Shown: positions 45,469 to 53,538, counted from the first letter of the stretch. The stretch: DNA of 64,000 nucleotides from Paenibacillus dendritiformis (GCF_021654795.1 NZ_AP025344.1:2108501-2172500), one strand, 5' to 3'. The notes: generated from the letters alone by a model not told the origin. Numbers and translations are program-made.

Positions 45469-46292
45469 GAGAAACGCGCATGAAATCGGTTGTCGTCTAC
45501 AGTCTGCTGTTGTTGTTCTCGCTGCTGTTCCTTGCGCCCTTCTATTGGATGATCACGACGGCGGTCAAGACGCCCGAAGAGCTGTATCTGTTTCCGCCGA
45601 AATGGATTCCGTCCGTCCTCCAATGGGATAATTTCGCCAAGGCGTGGCAATCGCAGCCGTTCGGCACCTACCTGAACAATTCCCTTATCGTGACGGGGCT
45701 GTCGCTTATCGGGCAGTTGCTCTCTTCGTCGCTGGTCGCCTACGGGTTCGCGCGCTTTCACTTCCGCGGCAAAAATGCGTTGTTCCTGATACTGCTTGCC
45801 TCGATGATGATTCCGTGGGAGGTTACGATGATTCCGCTCTATATGGAATTCAATGCGCTCGGCTGGATCAACACGCTGAAGCCGCTCATCGTTCCGGCCT
45901 GGTTCGGGTCGCCGTTCTTTATTTTTCTGCTGCGGCAATTTATTATGGGCATCCCGACCGAACTGGAGGAGGCGGCCCGCATCGACGGCGCCAACCCGGT
46001 GCAGATTTTCCTGCGGCTGATCGTTCCGCTGCTGCGGCCGGCGCTCATTCTCGTCGGAGTATTCCACATCTTGAGCAGCTGGAACGACTATCTGGGCCCG
46101 CTTATCTTCCTGAACGATCAGACCAAGTATACGCTGACGCTCGGGCTGTCGCAATTCCGGGGCATGTTCGGCGTCGATATGGTCTCCATCATGGCCGTCA
46201 CCTTCCTCATCTGCCTGCCGCCGCTCGCCGCCTTTTTCCTGGCGCAGCGCTACATCGTTGAAGGCATCGCGACGACCGGCATCAAAGGCTGA
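45465..46292 (+). CDS. Sugar ABC transporter permease 2 (MalG-type)
   Basis: A 275-residue permease with six helices, opening SVVVYSLLLLFSLLFLAPFYWMITTAVKTPEE. The EAA motif is EEAARIDGANPVQIFLRLIVPLLRPAL near residue 167. ATG 45465 overlaps the end of permease 1, so the two are translationally coupled. The C-terminus QRYIVEGIATTGIKG is typical of CUT1 MalG-like proteins. The operon ends here. Confidence 0.93.
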   Translation: MRETRMKSVVVYSLLLLFSLLFLAPFYWMITTAVKTPEELYLFPPKWIPSVLQWDNFAKAWQSQPFGTYLNNSLIVTGLSLIGQLLSSSLVAYGFARFHFRGKNALFLILLASMMIPWEVTMIPLYMEFNALGWINTLKPLIVPAWFGSPFFIFLLRQFIMGIPTELEEAARIDGANPVQIFLRLIVPLLRPALILVGVFHILSSWNDYLGPLIFLNDQTKYTLTLGLSQFRGMFGVDMVSIMAVTFLICLPPLAAFFLAQRYIVEGIATTGIKG

Positions 46293-46331
46293 GTCATGGC
46301 GGGATATGAACATTAAAGGGGGACATTCGGT

Positions 46332-47381
46332 GTGAATCGGGCGCGGCTATCCGAGCTATGCTTATTGATTACGGCTCTTATCTGGGGATCGACCTTCCTT
46401 ATCGTGCAGCGGGCGCTGGAGGATGTATCTTCCCAGGCGTTCAACGCGGCCCGCTTCGCCGGAGCGGCTCTGCTGTTCCTGCTGATGATGCTGGCGAGCG
46501 GCCGCCTGCGCAAGGCGCGGTGGAACCGGGGACTGATGCTTCACGGAGGCGTGCTCGGCCTGTGGCTGTTCGGCGCCTTCTCGCTGCAGACGGCCGGCCT
46601 CCAGTATACGACCTCGACGAATACGGGCTTCATCACCGGCATGTCGGTCGTCTTCGTGCCCTTCGCTTCGCTGCTGATCGCGAAGCAGCGCCTGTCGGCC
46701 GCCACCTGGATGGCGGCGGGGGCGGCCTTCGCCGGATTGTATCTGCTCGCGGTGGACGGCGGGAGCCTCTCTTTGAACCGCGGGGATATCCTGGTCTTCT
46801 TCGGGGCGGTCTGCTTCGCGCTTCATATCGCGGTGACGGCCTTGTATGCGCCCCGGCATGAGACGATGCCGCTCGTCACCGTCCAGTTCGCCACGGTGGG
46901 CGTGCTCGCCGCGCTGCTCTCGGGCCTGACCGAGACGGCGGCCCCGATCGGCGAACGGCTGGCCGGCTTCGCGAAGCCGGAGGTGCTGTTCGCCCTGCTC
47001 GTGTCCGTCCTGCTCTCGACGGGCTTCGCGTACTGGGCGCAGACCTGGTGCCAGCAGCATACTTCCGCGGCGCGGGTGGCGATTATCTTCGCCACCGAGC
47101 CGGTGTTCGCGGCCTTGACCGGCGTCATCTTCGCCGGCGAGCGGCTCGGCTGGGCCGCCGTGCTGGGCTGCGCGCTCATTCTCGGCGGCATGCTCTACGC
47201 CGAGCTGGCGGATCGCCGCCCGGCGGCCGCGCCGCAGCGGAAGCCGAACGAGTGCCCGCAGCGGAAGCCGGACGAGTGTCCGCAGCGGAAGCCGGACGAG
47301 TGCCCGCAGCGGAAGCCGGACGCCCCGCCGCTCGGCGAGGACCGGAGCCCGCGCCAAGGCAGCGGCCGGCGCAGTTCTTGA
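46332..47381 (+). CDS. EamA/DMT-family transporter with a repeat tail
   Basis: A 349-residue membrane protein of the drug/metabolite transporter family. It has ten hydrophobic helices in two EamA halves, starting LCLLITALIWGSTFLIVQRAL; the second half includes AARVAIIFATEPVFAALTGVIFAGERL. After about residue 300 the last 50 residues form a hydrophilic tail with four PQRKPxEC-type octapeptides encoded by a 24-bp tandem repeat, unusual for the family. GTG 46332 is used, AAAGGGGG upstream. The substrate is unknown. Confidence 0.88.
   Translation: MNRARLSELCLLITALIWGSTFLIVQRALEDVSSQAFNAARFAGAALLFLLMMLASGRLRKARWNRGLMLHGGVLGLWLFGAFSLQTAGLQYTTSTNTGFITGMSVVFVPFASLLIAKQRLSAATWMAAGAAFAGLYLLAVDGGSLSLNRGDILVFFGAVCFALHIAVTALYAPRHETMPLVTVQFATVGVLAALLSGLTETAAPIGERLAGFAKPEVLFALLVSVLLSTGFAYWAQTWCQQHTSAARVAIIFATEPVFAALTGVIFAGERLGWAAVLGCALILGGMLYAELADRRPAAAPQRKPNECPQRKPDECPQRKPDECPQRKPDAPPLGEDRSPRQGSGRRSS
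47232..47327 (+). repeat. 24-bp tandem repeat, four copies, in the EamA gene
   Basis: Units start at 47232, 47256, 47280 and 47304 (ccgcagcggaagccggacga type, 24 bp each; the last diverges at its end). The period is in frame and yields the Cys-containing octapeptide repeat in the protein tail. Confidence 0.93.
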
Positions 47382-47632
47382 CGGCGCGACGAGCGTGCCG
47401 CCTCTGCCTCCGCCGACGAACAGGGGGGCGGCCGGATAGGCGGACAGGCGGGGCAGGCGGGCGGCCGACAGGCAGGACAGGCCGGGCAGGGAGGGCCTGG
47501 CCTGAACGCAAGAGAGGCTGTCCCATCAGCAGTATGCAACTGCAGTGAGACAGCCCCCATTCTCCAAGCTCGGCTTGCCGAAATAATGCAAAAATGCAGC
47601 TTTCCATTATGAGGTTTTCGCCCGTTACAGGG

Positions 47633-47715
47633 ATTCCTGCAAAAGTGCAGCAATTTCAGGCTGTGCCATAGATAGAACGCAAGAATCAAGCAAAATAATG
47701 CACTTTTGCAGGAAT
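47633..47715. repeat. 17-bp perfect inverted repeat, 49-bp spacer
   Basis: ATTCCTGCAAAAGTGCA (47633-47649) is exactly complementary to TGCACTTTTGCAGGAAT (47699-47715). Related fragments (aataatgcaaaaatgcag) lie just upstream. It resembles a small dispersed palindromic element rather than a mobile element with a gene. Confidence 0.85.
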
Positions 47716-47742
47716 TTAATCAAATACGGGCACAAATAGCGT

Positions 47743-47770
47743 AAAATCCTGCATTCATGCAGGATTTTTT
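47743..47770. terminator. Bidirectional intrinsic terminator
   Basis: An 11-bp stem AAAATCCTGCA (47743-47753) with TGCAGGATTTT (47758-47768) and loop TTCA is followed by further T residues, and on the other strand by a shorter T run. It separates the converging EamA and YedK-like genes. Confidence 0.8.
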
Positions 47771-47787
47771 CACCAATTCCATCTCAC

Positions 47788-47980
47788 AGCCTCGTATCAC
47801 AGCCTAGCTTCACAACCTCGTCTCACAACAACAGCCTCGTATCACAGCCTAGCTTCACAACCTCGTCGCACAACAAAGGCTCGTATCACAGCCTAGCCTG
47901 ACAACCGCGTCTCACAACAACAGCCTCGTAGCATAGTCTAGCCTCACAACAGCCTCGGTATCACTGCCGCGTCTCGACCC
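47788..47980. repeat. 45-bp imperfect tandem repeat, about four copies
   Basis: Units starting agcctcgtatcacagcctag begin at 47788, 47833 and 47877, with degenerate copies from 47922 and 47951. The period is 44-45 bp. No coding potential was seen. Confidence 0.85.
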
Positions 47981-48103
47981 GTGCATATTCCGCCGCTTTT
48001 CCCACGGCCGTCTTCCTGCCGCATATATGATCCGCACATCCCGTCTTGCCTCGCATCCTTGTGCACTGCCTATGGGCAGCCTTCTGTCGGAGCGGGTATC
48101 GGG

Positions 48104-48787
48104 TTAGAAGAGCGGTTCAATGCAAGCGGGATCGTCTGTCTTCGCATTGCCGACCCGCTTGTGCACCGGATAGGCGTGAAGCTCACCGGCGGGACAGGGC
48201 CGGAGAAGCGGCTCCAGCCGCAGCGTGTCGGTCGTGCCGCGGTCCAGCCAGATTGTGATCTGCTCGGGCGGCACGATGACGGGCATCCGGTCATGTATCG
48301 GAGCCATCAGTTCGTTCGGTTCGGTGGTGATTATCGTGCAGGTGCTTACTCTGCGTCCTTCGCCATCGACCCAGGTGTCGTACAGGCCGGCGAACTGGAA
48401 GAGGCTGCCGTCCCGCCTTACGATCCGGATCGGCTGCTTCGTGCCGTCCGGCTCCGTTCTCCATTCGTAGAAGCCGTCCGCCGGAATGAGGCAGCGCTTG
48501 CGCTCGAACGGAAGGCGGAACGCCGGCTTGCTTCGCAGCGTCTCGGCGCGGGCGTTCACGGTCCGCCAGCCGATCTTCTCGTCCTTGGCCCAGGAGGGGA
48601 TCAGGCCCCAGCGGAGCGGGCCGATTCTCAGCTTCGCCCCGTCGTGAATGACGGCTGGGATGGGCTGCCCCGGAGCGATATTGAAGCGGGGCCCATAAGA
48701 GAACAGGGCCGCAGCCGCATCCTCCTCCAGCGCATAATAGGCGAGCAGTTCCTCCAAGCTCACCGTCAATGAATATCTCCCGCACAT
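48104..48787 (-). CDS. SOS response-associated peptidase YedK/HMCES family
   Basis: A 227-residue SRAP-domain protein that would crosslink covalently to abasic sites in single-stranded DNA through Cys2. The start MCGRYSLTV exposes Cys2 after Met removal. Other active-site features are the NARAET segment (Asn and Glu) near residue 70, ADGFYEW near 102 and HDRMPVIV (His) near 160. The frame is open far upstream through the 36-bp repeats, but the conserved Met-Cys and GGGAGGGAG site fix the start at 48787. It lies near a LexA-type polymerase operon, though not within it. Confidence 0.93.
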   Translation of the reverse strand: MCGRYSLTVSLEELLAYYALEEDAAAALFSYGPRFNIAPGQPIPAVIHDGAKLRIGPLRWGLIPSWAKDEKIGWRTVNARAETLRSKPAFRLPFERKRCLIPADGFYEWRTEPDGTKQPIRIVRRDGSLFQFAGLYDTWVDGEGRRVSTCTIITTEPNELMAPIHDRMPVIVPPEQITIWLDRGTTDTLRLEPLLRPCPAGELHAYPVHKRVGNAKTDDPACIEPLF

Positions 48788-48862
48788 GCTGCTCCCTCCC
48801 TTTGTGTCTGTGACGCGGCGGCGGTCAGGGCCGTATGCGCGTCTGATCGCTTGCTTCCATCG

Positions 48863-49006
48863 GCGCCGCCATCCGGTCCGCGGCCGAAGCTGATTCAAGC
48901 GCCGCCATCCGGTCCGCGGCCGAAGCTGATTCAAGCGCCGCCATCCGGCCCGCGGCCGAAGCTGACTCAAGCGCGGCCATCCGGCCCGCGGCACAGAAGC
49001 TTATTC
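48863..49006. repeat. 36-bp tandem repeat, four copies
   Basis: Units of 36 bp (gcgccgccatccggtccgcg type) start at 48863, 48899, 48935 and 48971. They are contiguous with no spacers. The last unit contains the stop codon and final codon of the isochorismatase-like gene, so the array may have grown from that gene's 3' end. Confidence 0.9.
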
Positions 49007-49570
49007 AAGCGCGGCCAGCACTTCGGCGGTCGTATGCAGCCGCCCCATAAGCGGAAAAACATGCTCGCATGGGAATTCATGGGCTTCTTTGAAGGGAGCC
49101 GTCATCGCATCGGTGACAAAAATTTGATTATAGTTCAACTGGTACGCTTCCCTGGCCGTCGTATCTACGCCGATATGGGTCGAGATCCCGCATAGCAGGA
49201 TGGTGTCGATGCCGCGTCTGCGGAGCTGCAGATCGAGATCCGTGCCGAAAAACGCCCCGAAGCCCCGCTTGACCACAATATGATCTCCGGGCTGAACATG
49301 CAGATCGGGGACCAGTTCGGCCCAGTTGTCCACCGGCTTGGCCGGGAGCTGCTTCTCGGCTACCGGCTGGAGCGCATCCTTGCCGTCAACAAAGTCGACA
49401 TGGACGAAGACGATAAACGCGCCTGCCCGGCGCAGCGCGTCCGCGAGCCGGGCCGCATGGCGGACGACCGTCGAGGTCGAGTGGGGAACGCCGGGCATAC
49501 CGACAATCCCCTGCTGCAAATCGATGGCTACGAACGCCGTTCGCTCGGGCTGTATGTGCAGTGGATTCAT
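49001..49570 (-). CDS. Isochorismatase-family cysteine hydrolase
   Basis: A 189-residue single-domain hydrolase. The Asp-Lys-Cys triad is visible: FVAIDLQQGIV near residue 17, VVKRGFGAFFGTDL near 100 and LLCGISTHIGVDTTAR near 130, with the cis-peptide-type GIST segment. Members hydrolyse isochorismate, nicotinamide or other amides; the substrate cannot be told here. ATG 49570 has AAGGAAG 7 nt upstream; a TTG two codons earlier is possible. The gene's end lies within a 36-bp repeat array. Confidence 0.88.
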   Translation of the reverse strand: MNPLHIQPERTAFVAIDLQQGIVGMPGVPHSTSTVVRHAARLADALRRAGAFIVFVHVDFVDGKDALQPVAEKQLPAKPVDNWAELVPDLHVQPGDHIVVKRGFGAFFGTDLDLQLRRRGIDTILLCGISTHIGVDTTAREAYQLNYNQIFVTDAMTAPFKEAHEFPCEHVFPLMGRLHTTAEVLAALE

Positions 49571-49684
49571 CAGCAAACTTCCTTTTTTATAGATTAGGGA
49601 ACGACTTCATTATACCCGATGGATGCCGCCGTCTCCAATGCCGCGCCCGGATCGGCCCGCCGGCGCCCGGCAGCCTCCCTCCGA

Positions 49685-50194
49685 TCACGCCCGGATGGAG
49701 GACCTGCGGAGAGCCGCCACCAGATGATCGGTATAGATCCCCAGCCTCTTGCTCATGTCGGCCCGCATATATTCCCGCGTAATGAGGAAGCTGCCCTCAT
49801 GGCCGCGGCAGGTATAAGGGTACGTAATCGCCTGCCCGTCGTGCTCCCCCGGGAACAGATGGATGTTCTTGTCCAGCATGGCGCGTCCGGCCTTGGATAA
49901 ATCCCGGTCAATATGCTGCGCCAGAACCTGGGCGGCCTGGGCATACAGGGGCTTCAGCGTTTCGGAGGAGCGCTCGATCTCGCGGATTTTCTTGGTCACC
50001 ATCGTCTGCAAATGGGAGAGCATGACATAGTTTTTCATCAGCTCCAGCTCTTCCCGCTTCGGAGGAGGAGCAGGCCGAGCGGGCTCGGCGGGCTTATCGG
50101 GGTTGAGGCGCCGGTTCAACAGCGCTTCTTTATGCTGGGGAAGCATCATTCTGCTCGATTCCCACAGGCCGTTTTTTTGGAGTTTTTTGCTCAT
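49685..50194 (-). CDS. YolD-like protein with extra C-terminal domain
   Basis: A 169-residue protein. The N-terminal SSRMMLPQHKEALL segment matches YolD-like proteins, which accompany UvrX-type polymerases in Bacillus. A Pro-rich spacer and a helical region follow. The C-terminal segment TYPYTCRGHEGSFLITREYM then RADMSKRL resembles the C-terminus of the first gene of this operon. Its ATG overlaps the polymerase stop by 4 bp. YolD-like proteins are thought to modulate the polymerase; the role is not established. Confidence 0.75.
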   Translation of the reverse strand: MSKKLQKNGLWESSRMMLPQHKEALLNRRLNPDKPAEPARPAPPPKREELELMKNYVMLSHLQTMVTKKIREIERSSETLKPLYAQAAQVLAQHIDRDLSKAGRAMLDKNIHLFPGEHDGQAITYPYTCRGHEGSFLITREYMRADMSKRLGIYTDHLVAALRRSSIRA

Positions 50195-51459
50195 TTATAA
50201 TGCCCCCCGATTTTGGCTGCCCGGTCTGCCGCCTGACCGGCGGCGGTCAAGGAAGAGGCGCGGACGATCGCCGCATTGCCGTACCGTTCTTTGATGCCGT
50301 CCGTCGCTCTCTCCAACGCTCTCGCTTTTTCCTGATCCTCGAACAGGGTAAGCTGATACAGCTGATCGTCCACCAGCTTGCTTAGCATGATGCCGGCGCG
50401 GCGGACCGGCCTGCGGTTCCAAAACGTATAGAAAAGCTGCTTGGCCGCGGCAAATACTTTGTTCGTATTATTCGTCGGATCCGGCATCGTCATTTGGCGG
50501 GAGAACCCGGTCGGCGCTTCGTAGGGGCTGCACATGCAGCTGACGGTAACCACCGAGCCCATATATCCTTTGCGCCGGCAATCCCGGCACACTTCCTCCG
50601 TAAGCTCGAGAAGAATCGTATCCACTTCCGATTCCGTGGCGTAGTCCCGGGGCAAGGTCATCATATGGCCGACCGATTGTGGCGGCGTGCGGAACGTATC
50701 CGGGGAGACGGGGCTGTCATCGAGGCCGTTGGCGGTGCGCCACATCACTTCGGCATGAATGTCCGACTGCTTGCCGAAGCGGGCGCGGAATTTATCCTTG
50801 AGCTGCGGCAGCGGGGTTCTGGCGATATCTCCGATAGTCGTCATGCCCAGGCGGGCAAAATGGGCCGTCATGCGGGAGCCGACACCGAACATTTTGCTGA
50901 CCGGCTGAGGCCACAGCAGCGTCGCGATGTCGGACGGAGCCAGGGCGAAGATGCCCTCTTTGTTTTTCTTGGCCCATATGTCCGTGGCCATTTTGGCCAA
51001 AATTTTATTGGAGCTGATCCCGATCCGGACCCATACTCCGGTCTGCTCGAGCACGCTGCGCTGAATCTCTCTCGCCATGGTGACCGGGTCTCCGAACAGC
51101 GTCCGGCTTCCGGTCACATCGAGAAATTGCTCATCGACGCTGAACGTCTCGACGAGATCGGTGAATTGTTCATAAATTTGCGTAATGAGCAGCGAGACAT
51201 CGATATAATGCTGCATGCGGGGGCGCATCACGATCAGGCGGGGGCACTTGTTCAGGGCTTCCCCAAGCCGCTCCGCCGTTGTTACGCCATAGCTTTTGGC
51301 TATCGGGCAAGCGGCCAGAATGATCCCCGATCGGCGCGCGGGATCCCCGGATACAACGAGCGGCATATGCTGATATTCCGGGTGCTCCGCTTTTTCCACG
51401 CTGGCATAGAAGCTTTGGCAGTCCGCCAAAAAGATAATCCGTTCCTTGCTTCCGCTCAA
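50191..51459 (-). CDS. uvrX: Y-family DNA polymerase, UvrX type
   Basis: A 422-residue translesion polymerase. It begins ERIIFLADCQSFYASVEKAEHPEY, with the first catalytic Asp in LADCQSFYA; the SVDEQFLDVTG motif near residue 105 supplies the second acidic pair, and helix-hairpin-helix and little-finger regions follow. TTG 51459 follows GAGGTGG (51465-51471) and gives the family N-terminus; longer in-frame starts run into the promoter. Two LexA-type boxes overlap the promoter, so DNA damage should induce it. No beta-clamp motif was assigned. Confidence 0.9.
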   Translation of the reverse strand: MSGSKERIIFLADCQSFYASVEKAEHPEYQHMPLVVSGDPARRSGIILAACPIAKSYGVTTAERLGEALNKCPRLIVMRPRMQHYIDVSLLITQIYEQFTDLVETFSVDEQFLDVTGSRTLFGDPVTMAREIQRSVLEQTGVWVRIGISSNKILAKMATDIWAKKNKEGIFALAPSDIATLLWPQPVSKMFGVGSRMTAHFARLGMTTIGDIARTPLPQLKDKFRARFGKQSDIHAEVMWRTANGLDDSPVSPDTFRTPPQSVGHMMTLPRDYATESEVDTILLELTEEVCRDCRRKGYMGSVVTVSCMCSPYEAPTGFSRQMTMPDPTNNTNKVFAAAKQLFYTFWNRRPVRRAGIMLSKLVDDQLYQLTLFEDQEKARALERATDGIKERYGNAAIVRASSLTAAGQAADRAAKIGGHYK

Positions 51460-51492
51460 TGTAACCACCTCAACCAATCGAGTCTTAAAATG

Positions 51493-51542
51493 AGAACGTG
51501 TATTCGTGTTTATTATATACCGAACATACATTCTCTATGCAA
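51493..51542 (-). promoter_or_regulatory. Promoter of uvrX with two LexA boxes
   Basis: On the minus strand, -35 TTGCAT (51537-51542) and -10 TATATA (51514-51519) are 17 bp apart. LexA-like boxes CGAACATACATTCT (51521-51534, plus-strand reading) and CGAATACACGTTCT (51493-51506, minus-strand reading) each match 12 of 14 positions of CGAACRNRYGTTYC. One lies between the -35 and -10, the other just downstream. Confidence 0.75.
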
Positions 51543-51672
51543 ATGAAGTTTATGGAATCGGATGGCGGATGAGCCTGAATACCGCCGGTTGGCGGTGCTT
51601 CGTTCCGGTAACCGGCGGTATGCCGTGCCGGCGGGCCGGAGCGGATGCTGTTCCGCCCCTCGGGATGACGGC

Positions 51673-52089
51673 TTAGCTGTCTGCGGTCCCTTCCGGTTCC
51701 TCCGGGCCGCCGGAGATATGCAGATAGCGCTGCAGCAGGCTCTTGACCTCGGCTCGGATGAGGCCGCGCAGCATGTAGAAGGAGCGGTGGTACCCCCGGC
51801 ACACGTACTGCACGCGCACGCCGTGATCCAGCCGTTCCTCGGACACGATCTTAATCCCGCGGTGCCGGAACTGCTTCCGGATGCGGAACAGATCGGAGGC
51901 GGCGTCGTCCTGCGCCTGGCGAAGCCCCTGGATATAAATTTCTGCCATCTTCAGCCCCGAGACGGCAATGCGGCCGATATCGCGCTCGAGCACGTCGAGG
52001 ACGAGGGTCTGAAGGATATACTGCTTCACCAGCAGAGCGTCTTCCCCGTCATGAGGCGGAGGCCCGCTTGTCGCGGACAATACAGTCAT
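51673..52089 (-). CDS. First gene of the damage-inducible polymerase operon, unknown function
   Basis: A 138-residue soluble protein with a helical N-terminal two-thirds. The C-terminal segment VQYVCRGYHRSFYMLRGLIR then AEVKSLLQRYL shares Y-x-C-R-G and the following aromatic/Arg pattern with the end of the YolD-like protein. I do not recognise a named family. ATG 52089 has AAGGAGG 8 nt upstream; ATG 52116 would add nine residues. It precedes uvrX by about 210 bp and has its own LexA-boxed promoter, implying a role in the damage response. Confidence 0.65.
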   Translation of the reverse strand: MTVLSATSGPPPHDGEDALLVKQYILQTLVLDVLERDIGRIAVSGLKMAEIYIQGLRQAQDDAASDLFRIRKQFRHRGIKIVSEERLDHGVRVQYVCRGYHRSFYMLRGLIRAEVKSLLQRYLHISGGPEEPEGTADS

Positions 52090-52176
52090 ACCGGGTTCCT
52101 CCTTGCGTAACTCCATTCACGCGGCGCCCCGCTTGACATCGCGGGGGCCCGCGGAAAGGTTGATAACCTCATTATA

Positions 52177-52230
52177 CGAACTTGTGTTCTATTTTATAAC
52201 TAATATAGCGAACAAACATTCTGTTTTCAA
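52177..52230 (-). promoter_or_regulatory. LexA-controlled promoter with two boxes
   Basis: On the minus strand, -35 TTGAAA (52225-52230) and -10 TATATT (52202-52207) are exactly 17 bp apart. LexA-like box CGAACAAACATTCT (52209-52222) fills the spacer and CGAACTTGTGTTCT (52177-52190) lies just downstream; each matches 12 of 14 consensus positions. Confidence 0.78.
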
Positions 52231-52320
52231 TGGGTAAATGATGGTGGAAGGGAGCGAAATGGTTTACAATAAGAACAGAGGAAAAGGAAAGAGCCGGGAT
52301 GGAAGAAGGAGTGAGCAGGA

Positions 52321-52845
52321 ATGAAGATTACGCTGCATCGGGGGGAGATATTGTTCCGCCAAGGCGATCCGGGCACGTACCTGTACCGGATCATGAGCGG
52401 CGTGTTCAAAGTGACCCGGCTGCACGAGAACGGGAACATCGTGCTGTTCAATATATTGTATCCGGGCGAGATGGTACCGCATCATTCCCTTATCTCTCCG
52501 AAGGACTGCCATGGGACGGCGACGGCCATGGTAACCAGCACGGTAGAGCGGATTGAAGCGGAGGCGTGGTATGAGGAGCTGCGGAACAATTCCGGCAAGG
52601 CGCTCGAAGTGGCCAAGCTGCTGCAAGAGAAGCTCCGCTTCATGCAGCAGCGGCTCGATCATCTGACGATCGGATCGCCTGCCGAGCGGCTGGCGCTGCT
52701 GACCCGGTGGCTGGACACCATGACGAACAAGACCCCGCTTACGGACATGCTGACGCAGGAGGAGATCGGGCAGCTGATCGGAGTGCGGCGCGAGACGGTC
52801 AATCGTCTGCTCCGGCAGGGCGCCAATTCCATGACGAAGCGATGA
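52321..52845 (+). CDS. Crp/Fnr-family transcriptional regulator
   Basis: A 174-residue regulator, shorter than most Crp proteins. The cyclic-nucleotide-type beta-roll covers residues 1-90 (GEILFRQGDPGTYLYRIMSGVFKVTR), then a long dimer helix and a C-terminal winged helix with TQEEIGQLIGVRRETVNRLLR. No cysteine cluster of the Fnr type is present, so the ligand is unknown. AAGGAG lies 9 nt before ATG 52321. It is divergent from the polymerase operon and ends in a strong terminator. Confidence 0.88.
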   Translation: MKITLHRGEILFRQGDPGTYLYRIMSGVFKVTRLHENGNIVLFNILYPGEMVPHHSLISPKDCHGTATAMVTSTVERIEAEAWYEELRNNSGKALEVAKLLQEKLRFMQQRLDHLTIGSPAERLALLTRWLDTMTNKTPLTDMLTQEEIGQLIGVRRETVNRLLRQGANSMTKR

Positions 52846-52851
52846 ACGGGC

Positions 52852-52890
52852 AAGCCGTTCAGCAGACCTATTGCTGCTGAACGGCTTTTT
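52852..52890 (+). terminator. Terminator after the Crp/Fnr gene
   Basis: A 14-bp perfect stem (52852-52865 with 52874-52887) and an 8-nt loop, followed by T residues to 52890, begin 7 bp after the stop codon. Confidence 0.85.
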
Positions 52891-52975
52891 CATGTCATGG
52901 GACATTCCGGGAAGCTCATATGAGTAGGAAGTGAAGCGTTATTTATTTCGCTTGATAAAGGAGGTACCGAGCATC

Positions 52976-53266
52976 ATGGACAACGAGCAAGCGCTTGGCT
53001 GGGCCGAACCGGCAGCGAGGCCATCCGCATGCGGGACGGGACCGTATTCCCAGGAGCGGATCCATATTCCGTACCGCGGTCCGTTCGATCCTTGCCCGCC
53101 GCTGCCCTACAAGACCTATATCCTGCCGCCGAATCTGTTCATTACGTTTCAACCCCCGAATTTGCCGCAATTCCCGCCGCCGCAGGCGCTGCGGTGCGGA
53201 ACGCTGTGGCCGGCATTATTCAGCCCTTATCGGCCGAAGGGCAGACGGGAGGAGGGAACGGCTTGA
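52976..53266 (+). CDS. cotJA: Spore coat-associated protein CotJA
   Basis: A 96-residue Pro-rich protein, first of the cotJABC operon of the inner spore coat. The segments PYRGPFDPCPPLPYKTYILPPN and LFITFQPPNLPQF match CotJA. ATG 52976 follows AAAGGAGGT; the frame is open further upstream but family length favours this start. Its stop overlaps the TTG start of cotJB (TTGA). Confidence 0.88.
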   Translation: MDNEQALGWAEPAARPSACGTGPYSQERIHIPYRGPFDPCPPLPYKTYILPPNLFITFQPPNLPQFPPPQALRCGTLWPALFSPYRPKGRREEGTA

Positions 53267-53538
53267 GCACACATGGCACGCACCCGTTCTGCACTCGGGA
53301 GTACTATGACAGCCTGCTGCAGCTGCAGGAAATCGATTTTGTGCTGATCGAGCTGAATCTGTATCTGGATACGCATCCCGAAGACAATCAGGCGATCCAG
53401 CAGTTCAATCATTATGTTCATGAACGAATGAAGGTGGCGAGGCAGTTCCAGGAGAAGTTCGGCCCCCTTCAGGCGGCCGGCTTCTATTCGAAATGCCCTT
53501 GGTCCTGGATAGACACGCCGTGGCCGTGGCAGGTGTAG
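53263..53538 (+). CDS. cotJB: Spore coat protein CotJB
   Basis: A 91-residue protein with the CotJB signature: YYDSLLQLQEIDFVLIELNLYLDTHP at residues 12-37 and the C-terminal YSKCPWSWIDTPWPWQV ending. The TTG start overlaps the cotJA stop and has GGGAGGAGGGA upstream. It is made in the mother cell in B. subtilis under SigE and incorporated with CotJC. Confidence 0.9.
   Translation: MSTHGTHPFCTREYYDSLLQLQEIDFVLIELNLYLDTHPEDNQAIQQFNHYVHERMKVARQFQEKFGPLQAAGFYSKCPWSWIDTPWPWQV

Larger units (their letters stand above)
47382..48103. other. Repeat-rich intergenic region between EamA and YedK genes
   Basis: About 720 bp with no gene. It holds a two-stem hairpin after the EamA gene (outer stem 47516-47522 with 47549-47555, inner GCAGT/ACTGC), a 17-bp perfect inverted repeat, a strong bidirectional terminator and a 45-bp minisatellite, described separately. 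The two flanking genes converge here. Confidence 0.8.

Noticed and set aside
47981..48772. 263-codon plus-strand ORF opposite the YedK-like gene
   Set aside because: A shadow frame; the minus-strand SRAP protein has its conserved Met-Cys start and catalytic motifs.
48863..49006. CRISPR array with 36-bp repeats
   Set aside because: The 36-bp length is suggestive, but the units abut directly with no spacers and lie at a gene end.
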